Shown here: positions 45,401-56,700 of the stretch, piece after piece
Numbering within the stretch: position 1 is the first letter of the stretch
Layout: each line of letters begins with the position of its first letter
Source: Embiotoca jacksoni
Taxonomy: Eukaryota; Chordata; Actinopteri; Embiotocidae
DNA length: 64,000 nt
Direction: 5' to 3'
Assembly (NCBI GenBank): GCA_022577435.1
Contig: JAKOON010000006.1
Span: 5,286,001 to 5,350,000, forward strand
Notes under the pieces: model-generated
What the model was told of the DNA's origin: nothing
Databases searched by the model: none
What the model saw: only the letters and a program-made list of their open reading frames with translations
Position numbers and translations under genes: made by a program

Positions 45401-47767
45401 GCCGTAAACTTCTTTGAGACATGCACTTAAAACAATAGAGTGCCAAGATTCTGTTTAGATTTCAGGGGGGTATTCGATGATGTCTGTTTTGTCTCTGGTC
45501 ATGTCTCCACTTGCAGTGGCTCTGCATCTGAGGAGTCGCACACTGTTGTGGATTCTGTTCCACAGCCACCACCCAGAGACAATCCACAGCAGTTAATTTC
45601 TTCCATTTTGAAAAAGACACTAAACGAGTAATCAAAACTGATAGATGGAAAGAGAAGTTGTGAAAAGGACCTTGCATCTTTATGCGCAAATGTTTTTATG
45701 TAAAATTACTTTTACTATTTACACTTGTTATTTATTGGTGTATTTAACAGAGATACTGTACATAATTAAAAATGGCTAGAAATGGGCTTCCAAATGTTAC
45801 AAAGTTAAACTGAAAGCAGAATATAAGTTTAAAATCAGTAAGTCAGGGAAATCATTTAGAAACGTGAGCAATCATAATTCCAGAAGAAAATATTAACATC
45901 TAATTATATTGATTCTATGAATGTGACACTATTGTACTACATTTTAAGATACAATTTTAAACATGCAACAAAATAAACGCATAGAAAATATATACAAAGA
46001 AATAAAATGGGGAATTTTCATGTTAATAACAATAAAGACTTAAGGCAATACAATAATTTCTTCTTTCTCCTTTAACTTATATTTTCAATTGATTTAATTT
46101 AAAATATCATCTCAATAGGTTGGTATGATGAGGGTGCCAATTTCCATTTTAATTTCAAAGCTTTTTAAATGGGAGTTAATAATAACAATGATTTTTTTTT
46201 AGGTGAGTAAACAGTCATGGTAAAAGATGATGATTCTTATTAGTACTGCAATCATGATCCAAATTTGATTAATTACATAATATTCTAAGTATATAAATAT
46301 TGGTTTTCCCAAAAGTAATTCATAAAACAGGGAATTCCAACCTTGTAAATTGCAACTTAATTATAAATAAACTCAGATGTAGGCCAGGTGAGGAACTGTT
46401 TTGATTTCAGGCTGGATCACTGGATTAGTCCGGGGCTGGTCCTGACCTCCCTGAGGAACGAGCCCACACACCAGACCTGAGCTATTTAAACCACTGCTAC
46501 TGCTACACAGTTGTGCCTGACATCCCATTGCTACCACTGCAATCCTCGCACGTTTAAATCAATTTGCTTCATCTGTCGGCGTAAGAATAAGTACACTATA
46601 TACAGAACAGAATGAAGCATATCATTTTTCAGGAACAGTGATGGTGGGGCGGCAGTGATTTTTTTTTTTTCTTCTCTCCTGCCATACACACTGCTGCACT
46701 GACATATGTCATAATGATTACAGCATCTGAATATTTCTCACTGTCTCTGTTGCAGGTGGTGAAGATGATGATCATTGTTGTTGTGACCTTTGCCCTCTGT
46801 TGGCTGCCATACCATGTCTACTTTATTGTGACTGGTCTCAACAAGAGCCTCAGCAGATGGAAATACATCCAGCAGGTGTACCTGTCAGTGCTGTGGCTGG
46901 CAATGAGCTCCACCATGTACAATCCTATCATCTACTGCTGCCTCAACAGCAGGTGGGTAACAACAACGACAACTAAGAGTTACTACTGAACATCCCTACC
47001 TTATCATCATTTCTGAACGAGGCCAGCAAGCTTCTCTTTCAAATCCGACCCACAATCATCTGCGCAGCAAAATATACATCACATCGACTGAGCTGGTGGC
47101 ACTAATGCTCCGCCCAGTTGCTATTTGCAAAAGGAAGAAGATGAAGAGGCATTAAAAAGAAGCATAATGTTAAGTGTAGCGCTCGTTGCAAATTCCATAC
47201 ATTTCACAATTATTTGAATTGATTACAATCCCCTCTTAGCTTACTTGCCAGTCTTCGGTGTAGTATGGTGCACAGTGAACGTGGCTTCACATAAAAGAAA
47301 ACATGCAACATTTATCAGAATTAAATATCATTGAAGGACTGCAATGTACAATCATACTTTTAAGACAGATTCCAAACAATAACCTGGCCTGTGTTGGCTA
47401 ACTCTTCCCGTCTCCCTCCTGATGTGCTACCAGGTTTCGAGCTGGCTTCAAGCGAGCATTTCGTTGGTGCCCGTTCATCAAGGTGTCCAGCTACGACGAG
47501 CTGGAACTGCGCTCCACACGGCTGCACCCGATGCGCCAGAGCAGCATGTACACGCTGTCACGAATGGATACCACCGTGGTGGTGGCTTACGACCCTGCTG
47601 AGGGCAACGGCGGTGCTGGAGGTGGCCCTGGAAGGAAGCCCTCTCTGTCCTCTCGGAAGAGAAGCTACACCACATCTCGCCACACAGAGATCACTGCATG
47701 CAATGATAGCAGTGTTTACGTGCAAAATGGAGGAGCTCCGACCGCTCAGCCTGAGGAATTCTCTTGA
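30047..47767 (+). CDS. tacr3: Neurokinin-3 (tachykinin) receptor, class A GPCR
   Basis: 412 residues in five coding exons: 30047-30414, 33567-33755, 35494-35644, 46756-46952 and 47434-47767 (TGA). Splice phases are continuous (2, 2, 0, 2), and the exon structure is the conserved one of tachykinin receptors. The product is a seven-helix plasma-membrane receptor for neurokinin B-type tachykinins, coupled to Gq/phospholipase C (family knowledge). Visible landmarks: N-glycosylation sites at Asn6, Asn9 and Asn13; GNLIV with Asn43; Asp71 in helix 2; disulphide Cys98-Cys173; DRY at 122-124; CWLP at 251-254; NPIIY at 292-296; palmitoylation Cys314 in RAFRWCPF. The segments QFVQPPWRIALWS, WKYIQQVY and FIKVSSYDELEL identify TACR3 rather than TACR1 or TACR2. 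The N-terminus is shorter than in human (465 aa). Teleosts have more than one tacr3 copy; which one this is cannot be decided. Confidence 0.93.
30415..33566 (+). other. tacr3 intron 1
   Basis: 3152 bp, gtgggt...ctgtag. Contains a tRNA-like segment at 31041-31095 and short unrelated open frames. No embedded gene recognised. Confidence 0.8.
31041..31095 (+). repeat. tRNA-like segment, possible old SINE head
   Basis: GGTAGCTCAGCAGGG (box A-like, about 31048-31062) is followed 20-odd bases later by GGGTCTATTCC (box B-like, 31085-31095). The expected cloverleaf arms are not well formed and there is no CCA or terminator, so a degenerate SINE head is more likely than a tRNA gene. Confidence 0.35.
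33567..33755 (+). CDS. tacr3: tacr3 coding exon 2 (second intracellular loop, TM4, ECL2)
   Basis: Residues 124-186, from YMAIIHPLKPRL to ECL2 Cys173 and DHFM. Borders ctgtag|G and CAT|gtgaga. Confidence 0.93.
33756..35493 (+). other. tacr3 intron 2
   Basis: 1738 bp, gtgaga...tcccag. No embedded gene or clear repeat recognised. Confidence 0.8.
35494..35644 (+). CDS. tacr3: tacr3 coding exon 3 (TM5 and start of loop 3)
   Basis: Residues 187-236, YHIIVTVLVYVLPLVVMGIT to GQLRAKRK, ending phase 0 at AAG|gtaggc. Confidence 0.93.
38226..38281 (+). repeat. (GT)n joined to a G-quadruplex-like G-rich tract
   Basis: About a dozen GT units (38226-38249) run straight into repeated GGGAGGGG blocks (38249-38281) with more than four runs of three or more G. 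The G-rich strand is the sense strand of tacr3 intron 3. Confidence 0.85.
39585..39730. repeat. Minisatellite, about three degenerate units of 39-54 bp
   Basis: Units start at about 39585, 39628, 39667 and 39721 with (A/G)TGGTTCA...GGGCGAG...TAAGCCAC. The third unit has a duplicated GGCGAG-CCTCTAAGGG part. Just upstream, GGATTCGAGCCCC (39558-39570) looks like a Pol III box B, so the array may sit in an old SINE. Confidence 0.7.
39831..39875 (+). repeat. tRNA-like SINE fragment
   Basis: GCACTGGTTAGAGCAGTTGCC and CTCCTCACAGTGAGAAG resemble the tRNA-like part of a common fish repeat (CAGTGGTTAGCACTGTTGCCTCACAG type). The fragment is short and lacks box B. Confidence 0.4.
46756..46952 (+). CDS. 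tacr3: tacr3 coding exon 4 (TM6, TM7)
   Basis: Residues 237-302. Contains the CWLP switch of TM6 and NPIIY of TM7. Ends AACAG|CAG-type border with Arg302 split (CAGCAG|gtgggt). Confidence 0.94.
46953..47433 (+). other. tacr3 intron 4
   Basis: 481 bp, gtgggt...taccag, nothing recognised inside. Confidence 0.85.
47434..47767 (+). CDS. tacr3: tacr3 coding exon 5 (helix 8 and C-terminal tail)
   Basis: Residues 303-412. Helix 8 with palmitoylation Cys314, the TACR3-typical SSYDELEL and QSSMYTLSRM segments, then a Ser/Thr-rich tail that can serve arrestin/GRK phosphorylation. The Gly/Ala-rich insert GNGGAGGGPG is not in human TACR3 as I remember it. Confidence 0.92.
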
Positions 47768-48398
47768 GGAGCCTTTCTGCAAACATGAATACAGCAGAAC
47801 ATTTGCATGTGGAGAGGTTTCTACACATGCATGATACACTGTAAATACAAGCAGTGCACATGGTGTTTGCTTAGCTTGAACATAAAGCATTGTACAAAGG
47901 CAGAAGGAGATACTTTGGCATGAGAAGTTTAACTCTTGTCCAATCAAAGTCCCTCTGCAGAGGCTGTTCCTTCTTCAGACAAACATTCAGCTCTGACTGA
48001 GATTAGCGTCGAAACACAACCCGTGTCTATGTTAAGGTCTCAGTCCTACAGTTGAATGAAAATATAACTAAGTCTATGCTAGAATGGCCTTCTCATAACA
48101 GAGATACACGATGAAATTACATGATGGTAACAATGTAAGTATGTCATAGTTTTTATTACCATCAATTACAACTGTGAACTTTATGTGATTCAGAGGATGG
48201 ACTCTGCATCTGTTTCCCCCTGAAGCCTTGGGCAAGCGGCTGCAGAGTCACCAATGGAATAGCTGCTGATTGATTTCTGCCTTGCTCCACTGATCGCCCT
48301 GCCTTTTGACTTTCGGTTATGTAACTGCTGTAAGGAACATTTTCCTGGTGATTGGCGATAAGCCAGAAGTGAAATCCAGTGTACATTTGCAGCATGTC

Positions 48399-48926
48399 AA
48401 TAAACAGGCTGCTGAATGTGCTCACAAAAAAGCAAGCTAACTAATTACAGTAGGGGCTAATGTGTCAGTGTCTCGGTATAGTTGCTGTAAATGCCTTTCT
48501 ACAGTGCGTAATCAGAAAGCTTTTGGCCTCATGCTGCTGTTGGTGTTTCAATGCTGTTTTCCTGTGTTGCATGTTACTTGAAGTCCCCGCCTGTGTGCAC
48601 ATGATGTGTTGAAATGTGCACCAATCTAGTCTTTTGCCATGCTGGGTTTACAGTATGATACAATGAACCATACTGTGACAAGTAGGATTATAATGACTAC
48701 AGGAGCAGAGTGTCCTCTCTGATTCAGGCCTCAGCGAGACAAATACATGACCTCTGGTAAAGGTGAGACAACCCTTCACTGTATATACTCCAATGTGTTG
48801 CTGTAATGTTTTGACCATCTGTATATTTCCAGTTTAAAGTGAAATGGTTTCAACATTTTATGATGTACAGCATATTCCACAAAAAGTTCCCAGACATTCA
48901 ATTTATCACCAAATCGAGACAATAAA
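48399..48926 (+). terminator. tacr3: Candidate polyadenylation signals of tacr3
   Basis: AATAAA at 48399-48404 and 48921-48926, about 630 and 1150 bp after the stop. Which is used cannot be told. Confidence 0.35.
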
Positions 48927-49255
48927 TTTCTACATCCCTAAAATTGACCACATATATAATTGCCCTTAGCTATTCTTACCAACAATTTTGAATGTTTAGA
49001 GGATTCATGAAAGTAATTACATAAGAATGTAAAAAAAAATATGTTGTTGTACTTTTCAGTGTTATGCGGTTTTGAGCTGTCGTCAAATCGTTTTATTGAA
49101 GCTGGTTAAATATTTGTATACGTGGTAATTAAGCCATTTTCTTGTCTTCTATATAAAATTGTTAAATGTACAGAAATGTGTGCCTCAAGTGGTGACCATA
49201 TTGTTTGTTTTGTCTTTAAAGGATAGTTTATTTCAGCCTGAGCCTCAAATATTTG

Positions 49256-49256
<1 letters not shown>

Positions 49257-49315
<59 letters not shown>

Positions 49316-49317
49316 TC
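49257..49317. repeat. (CTTT)n microsatellite
   Basis: About 15 perfect CTTT units. The Lys-Glu-Arg-Lys reading frame on the minus strand is an artefact of it. Confidence 0.95.
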
Positions 49318-52300
49318 CTCCATACATAGATAGTGCTTCTATCACTGCTCTTATTCAAAAAGACTCAGGTTGAAAATAACTATATTATGCTTTAAACAAA
49401 AAAATATATAATGATTATTCCTGGCAAATCACAAATATTTCGATATATTGAGAAAAGGAAATTTTTATTATTGTTGAATTGTTGTTATTGATGATGCAAA
49501 CTTTACAATTCTATATCAGATTTCTTATAAAACTGCCTCCAAAAGGTTTTTCATTGCTCTTTCATTGAGGTATGAGATGGTTTGCTCATGGTTATAAAAT
49601 CTCTTTTGTTGTTCAGCTGTATTTCCATACTGATGAATTTCCAGCTGTTTAAACATTTTGCGTGTGCTCTTGTACATCCATGTGAACAGGAAACTAATAG
49701 CTACAGCCTCTCAGAGATTAAATCACATCAGATACATATAATGCTGAACAATACTCCCGTGAATGCCGTCATTAATTCAAAAAATGTGTCAGTTATATAA
49801 TTCCTTAAACCACTGAACAACTCACACTTATTTATTGATTTGTTTTGGAGCTTCTGTTAGACCACTGAAATGCAGTTCAATGACCACTCATCACCAAAGG
49901 AACAAATATTGTAGGTTATAACATGAATTTGACCTTTAATAATGTGCCAGTACGTGCTTTTTCTCTGTCTTGCTTTACCAAATTTTTTTAATAAACAACT
50001 GTAACAGTGAACATTAGAGCAAAAGTGGTTCAGTACAAAGCATTGATCTGACACATAGATTTCTCAGGTGGGGGGCCATCTTAAGTTACTTTTATAGAAG
50101 CAGTTTTTCAAAAATGTGTCACGTTATAGGTGAAACTACAACATCGCTTTATTGCAAATCACACAAGGGAGTATATGTGATTGGATGTGTGGACAATGGG
50201 CTGAAGGCCAAAGAGATCAAATTAAAGTAATTTGAAGTAGACGCAGTATAAAACTTCATGACATCTTATTGAGTAAGACTGCAGTGTTTCATAGTGAGAC
50301 AGCCATCCTTTCTGCCTCCCTTTCCAAATTACAAGCTCTGCTTTGATATCATGTTTAATCTCACTACCTCCTCAAAACATTATTACAGCATGACTTGTCA
50401 AATCTTTGAAAATTAGATGCTTAGCAATAGATTTTAGCTTCCAGATGCTCCTCGTACACAGAGTTAAAAACAAATGCTTCAGCTGATAGATTTCTATAAA
50501 GCCTCGTTACAACAATATCTGAGATTACTTTGCTTGATTACCTCATTGTTTTTACATATTTATCAGTATTTTTGTCACTGAAACTTGTTGCCATGATCTC
50601 ACTCATCACTCAAACTGAAAGAAAAAAAAATAATAACAACATACAGATACTGACACAAAATTAAATAATGCATGTATTATTTGGCACTTAAAATCAGCAG
50701 GGGCAGATAGCTGTTTTTTGGAAATTCACTAGCTTTATGCTTTGTTGGACGTGTCAACACATCACCTCACATAGCTTAGCACAGGAAAATTGTATTTCTT
50801 CAAAATTGAAATGATTAAAAACTCAATCATTGTAATGTGATGCGTGTAGTAATTGTCTGTAATAAAATGACTATTCTTTGGACTTGGGCCAGTTTGAATG
50901 CTGTTGTTAAACCTTACAGGAAAGCTAGTGTGCTACAATTTGTCAATCAGTGATTTCAGTACATAAAGCTTTATTATTAAATATTCCAAATGACATGTAA
51001 CTGATAGCTGATCAGCTTTTCAACACGGTTGTATTATAAGATTATTTCATTCTACAGTGAACAATGCTGAATAAGATAACAGAGTAGCTTGTTCCAGCTA
51101 GTTGCTGCTTTATAGTGCAGTCTGCTGATCTGTGGCAAAGCATTTGTTCAGCATGTGTTTATATGTTATATATGTTGTATTAAAATATAGCCTACATACA
51201 AGTTAAGTGTTCAGTTTGTGATGTAATATGTTTACATCTCATCAATCTTTCACTCAGTCAGTGGAGGAACTAAAAATGGAATCCTTCTGATGTTCAGCTG
51301 AAAACTTCACGGAGCACAGTGGCCTGCAAAACAGCACTATTTCTGAAGCAGAGGTGCCTTTTCACTGCCAACAAGCATGGATCTGCACCACTAAATAAGG
51401 ACATTGTTACCAAGAAATCTCTGTCTACAGCATGCGCTTTAGGAGTGCTGGACTGCTGGTCTGTGTCAGACCACTTGGCAGCTCTGTCATTTTTAGAGAA
51501 ACCCAGCACAGCAAGTGGCATAAAGCTGTCAATTTCCTCAGCACCACTGCAGCCAAATTACACACTTTGTGCACAGTTGTGAAAATTGTTTCTTCAGCTC
51601 TTCTCAGAAGAAAACATCTTTCATTGCTGTGGTTACTTGTTTTTTTATGTTCACAAAACATCGAATGGATCTGTTTAAGTGATTTAAAATTCCTCTCATG
51701 GCAGCAATGATTAGTCAAACCCTTTTTGCTCTTACTTCTTTGAGCAAAACCGCTTACAGTGTAAAAATTGTAGGCCTATTTCTCCTAACGGCCACATGTG
51801 CTATTCAACATATCTTTGTATCAGCCATGAGGAATCCATTGCCTCTCAGATGAAAGAACATCATGAAATTATCACCTGTTTACAACATTTACACATATCT
51901 GTGTATTCTGTTCACTGAATCTGAATGAAATCACTTTATTGTACCCTGAGCAGAGACTGAAAATCCAGCATGTGACTTTCACTGCATACTGACAGAAATG
52001 GTGTGAAATTCTACATTAGTTTCTATAAATGCATCCTCACTACTCCTAGATCTGCTCTCACAGTGAGCTTCGCAGAAGTAATGCTCACAAAAAGCCCAAA
52101 AGATCTATTCATCTCAACGGCCTCAGGGCAAACAAATGACAACAATAAAAATTCATGTTAAAAATCAATAAATACAATTCTGTAAACTAGAATAAACACA
52201 AAGGATAAAAATACTAATTAAAACTTAAAAACCAAGACAATAAATACATAATAAATAAATATTTGTGTGAATCTTGCTTGTAAAGTCTTACAATCCAGCT

Positions 52301-53660
52301 GAAAACTCTCCAGATTGTACCAACATACACTGAGCGACACTTGTTGGCTGCAAAGCAACACCTATAAGCAGTGTCACTGACGTCAATTGACTCGTGCAGC
52401 ACATACTTGGATATGTCATGCAGTGAGTGATCAAGGTGCAGAAGGCAGGATGGGAAGATATGGGCAGCGAATGTGATAAATCTGCTACTTTTCTTGAGAC
52501 CTGATGTCTTACATCATCGTCAAAAAATGCGACAACCTTACGAAGAAACATCATGCGCCACTGTTGTGTCTATTTTTTCTGTCTTCCAACCTTCATACCA
52601 TCATCCAGTGCAGTCATTTTTAGAATGCAGCTCTAGCTGCTAAAGATTTTTCCAGATGTCACCTTATAGGCCAATATGCTTAACAAACGAGCTCAATGGC
52701 ATTTTCACAGTAAGAAAGACTTAAATTACACAATCATTATTCCAGTCTTGGCCTTTCTGCCTTTCAGTTAATCAGTTTGTTCCCTGTACCAATCCCTCCA
52801 GCCATCAGTGGGCCCCAGTATTTCTGTCACTCTCTCTGCCCAGTCACCTGCTGGCCATGCCCACCTGACCTGCTCCCAGTTCCCCCAACCTGCAGCCACT
52901 CTACAATCAGCTGCTCTGAATCATGGTGAGATAGATTTTAAGTCTAAAGAATCAATTTAATGACTGTCAAGATGGGATTTATTTTCATCATTATTGTTAA
53001 AGGAAACAACAATGATTACAAAAAATAGTATTAAGGTGTTCTGACTGTCTGCTAATATGCAAGGTTAGTTTCTTAAACTTAATTAGATCAGAGTGAAGTC
53101 AGAATTCTTCATTCAACTCAAGTCAAAATGGTTTGAATTAGGAGAACTTTCTTAGTTCTAAAGGGGTCTTTAATGACGAATTTTACATTTTGAGTTAAAG
53201 AAAGACTTAAAAAAATAACTAGAAATTAAACAGTCTATTTACATTTTACTAAATTGTATTTTCTTCCGGTGCAGTGCAAGAATATCACTGGGCTGTGAAA
53301 ACCTGCAGTCAAAACAGAGACTGATGTCAGATCTGCCTCAGTTTTGTCAGCGTCTGTAGAAAATGTTCAGTGAAACCTGTCCTTTTCCCACAAAAGCAAA
53401 TATCTGCTTTTTAAAGGATTATCGAAACAAATCCAAAATATGCTCTGACTCATCACCTCTCAAATTTTTACAGACCAAGCTGGTCCAGAGAAGCCTTCAA
53501 AGCTGCACCAGGGTGATTCCTGACAACACTGAGGTAAGCATGAAATATGCACTAGTTTACAAAACTTGCTAGGCCTGAGGTGGTTTTTAGAGTGATGTTG
53601 TGAGGAAGTAAGTGTAGTATTTTCCTGTGACTCTGGTCAGTGAAGAGGATAGCTTGATAT

Positions 53661-53721
53661 GTCTGTCTGTCTGTCTCTCTGTGTGTGTGTGTGTGTGTAT
53701 GTGTGTGTGTGTGTGTGTGTT
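53661..53721. repeat. (GTCT)n/(GT)n compound microsatellite
   Basis: GTCTGTCTGTCTGTCTCTCT followed by about 20 GT units with one AT interruption at 53699-53700. Confidence 0.93.
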
Positions 53722-56700
53722 CTCCTGTGTTTTGGCCTGCATTGTTTACCATTTTATAACTTTCCATATAAAGTCAAACTGTGCAGATATGGCAGCGCAG
53801 TGAGCGTTGGGTGGCATTTTGACTTGTCAAACACGGGTGTTATTAGATAAATAATGGCTCCATTCCAGCCTCCATTAATGTCATAATTACACCTTTTTGT
53901 TTTTCCAGCTTTTCCTGAAATAGGGAATTTTAAGTGTGTATGTGTGTTTCATGAAAAGCTCAAGTTAAACTGTGTCTGTTTCGAACATTGTTTGGAAGAA
54001 AGTACTCGTGGCTCTCTAGATGAGTAATAGCTCTCCAGAGAGTGTTTAACATTGGCTGCGTCCTCTTGAGAGGCGCCCTGAACACTTGATTTGAGTATAG
54101 GAATGTGAAGTGAAGACTTGCGTGGCATACCAGGAGTCTCAAGCAGTGACTCCCAAGGTAATTAAAGAGCTGCAATGAGTACAGCGCATTTAATGAGGAT
54201 CACAATTCAGTCCCTCTTGGACTGAATAAATATTATGTAATGAGGTGTATACAAATATAGTTGCTGAATCTAATTACTTACAGCCTATTTACTTCCTCCA
54301 CATGTTGCATTCAGTTTTTGACCTGCGTACATTTTATACAGTAGTCCCATGGTATTTCTCATAATTACGGTCCAATAATCATTGTTGGCAATGATATCAT
54401 TAACCAATATATTATTAAGATATATATATAAAACAAAAATTGCTGCAGAATGGGTGGATTTGTGGTTTTCATTTTAAAACACTGTCTAAATTAATACTTA
54501 ATATTCTGAGTCTTCCACTAACAGTACAATGCAGGACAAACTACAGCTTTGTTGGCCAATATTAATCATCAACTATGAAAATACAGTTGCAGCAGATACA
54601 ATCCTGTGTATTCATAACTGACATTCAGTCTATACTCCTCAGTTTATAATTGTCTGTTTGAACAAGGGCTTGACGCCAACAGTTTCACCAGTCTTTATCA
54701 AAAATGAATCAATGATAAGAGAAGTGTATTCCGCTAACATACACAGCTCTTCTAAACACAAAACAGAGCAGTAACTCCGTGGACATGCCATCACTCTGAA
54801 ACGGGTCTAAACAGTAAGCCAGGTTGATTCCAGATTCATAGCCTAATTAGTTTGACAGGCACACTGTGGCAAATCTGCAAGCTCTCACTAACACTTGATT
54901 TTTATTGAAATCCTGGTCAGTCTGACCAGTATATATTAACTGCAAAAAGAAAATGTATGAAAGGCAGGCGCAAGCCGAACTTTAACCGATTCTTCAGGAC
55001 TTTCTCACACTTAACCCCTCTTGAGAAATCATAGTCATTGCAATGTCTTGTATTTTAATAAAAGGGCATTCCTTTTGGAAGCGATCACCTCAAAGACAAT
55101 CTAATGATACAGATGTTATATTTCTATTCATCTAACTTAATAGCAGTCCATTAACATTAGATATAATTCCAGCATATTGTGTGAAGAGCAATGGGGAGTA
55201 AACACTGCATTTCTCCAAAAATGTCACCCTTATGTGAAATCAAAAAACCTCTATGGCGTAAATTTCTTTTTCATTAAGTACCTATTGTAGCTTCTGGAAA
55301 AAAATGACTCAAAGATTCTCAGTGATTCGATTTATTAGGCTTTATGAGACCACCAGTACTGTCCTTCCATTGTATTTCCACACTTAGATGGAGCTTCCTT
55401 GTCCAAATGCAGGATGGTGCTATATCTTCTGAATGAGCACTGACCACTGAGGTCATTTGCAACAATTGATTTTAAACAGATCAACACTTGGTAGGAAAGG
55501 TGCCCTCTATTGAAGGGTATGTTCATTAAAACATCACAGCATTAAAGAGAATAAATTCTCTGAGCGCCACTAACTCAATTCAAACTTTGTCTGCGTTCAA
55601 TAGAAATCTGACATTGACATCAAATCCTGATGCAAAAAAACAACTGCAACAAAAAAACGCATTACTCCAATACCAAAAGGTACGAAGAACATGTTATTGT
55701 AGCCACTGACGCAGAGGGTACTGACTTACATTCTTACAGGCTCCCACAGTGATCATTGTGTAAATTACGACTCACATTAAAATTTTTGCAATTCTACAAT
55801 TCTCTGGAAATTGCACTCTTGATCATCCCTGCTCCATAGTAATTGCTGTCATTGTTTAAATAAAAAATAATGAATGTACCAATAAATAATCCTGTGCAAA
55901 AAGCAGTAATACAGATTATGATATTTAATGCATTACTTTTCATGTTATACAATTGTGAAAACTTTACTGAAAAACATGAAGTATAAAAAAAAAAAAAAAG
56001 ATAAGTTATATTCCTTCTCACCTCACAAACTTTACTCAAAGTATTTTCACTCTTCTTATTTCAAAGTTCTCAGAAACTTCTCGGTCACGTGCGTGAAATT
56101 GTTCATTTGTATTGACAGGTTATCCGATTTCATGCCTAACACGTTATTGAAATACATGAACACAATGTAGGGTATTTGAGAAATGAAGCACCGTAGTCTT
56201 CATGTAGCAGTTTATAAATATATGTAAACAAAGCAGCGAAAACTTTAGTAACTTAATCATTGTGGCATTTAGAACTGCTTATAGTTATATAACTTGAACA
56301 TTTTCAAAACGAGTGTAATTAAAGTGAAAGTAAGTAATGCTGTGCTGCAGCTTGGTTCAAATGACACCAACTAAACAATTAAAAGGAGCTCAACAGTAAA
56401 TGCTACTGCAGCACTAATGTGCGGTACATGTGATAACGTGTTCTGTAGCTTTGAGTGACTTGACACCAAATTCACCTTTTTAAGTTTGGTATTTGAATGT
56501 AAAGCCACTTTGCTATGTTATCTATTAATTTGGGGTCCCATATTACAATCCACTTGACCCAAACAATCGATGACGTGCATGTTTAGTTAAACACTATATT
56601 GCTGATGTACTAATAGTCCAAAGCATAAATTTAATCAGATTCTATGTCAATTTTGGTGTGGTGTCACATTTTGTTTACAACCAGGAGTTCTCTACTGCAC

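Larger units (their letters stand above)
35645..46755 (+). other. tacr3 intron 3, 11.1 kb
   Basis: gtaggc...ttgcag. Holds a (GTT)n run at 37116-37136, a GT plus G-rich tract (38226-38281), a short minisatellite (39585-39730), a SINE-like fragment (about 39831-39875), an AT dinucleotide run (about 44771-44789) and several homopolymers. An open frame at 45440-45631, with an acceptor-like TTGCAG before TGGCTCTGC and a Pro/Gln-rich end, is not recognised as an exon. No gene seen inside. Confidence 0.75.

Noticed and set aside
45440..45631. Extra tacr3 or nested-gene exon with an acceptor-like TTGCAG and Pro/Gln-rich ending
   Set aside because: tacr3 exons 3 and 4 join perfectly in phase 0 without it, and the peptide matches nothing I know.
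47391..47947. Long frames on both strands over the last tacr3 exon
   Set aside because: Shadows of the receptor exon, which alone continues the spliced reading frame and matches TACR3.
49106..49345. Lys-Glu-Arg-Lys repeat protein
   Set aside because: Translation of the (CTTT)n microsatellite.
51294..51718. Overlapping open frames on both strands
   Set aside because: No recognisable domain or splice signals; chance frames in a slightly less AT-rich patch.
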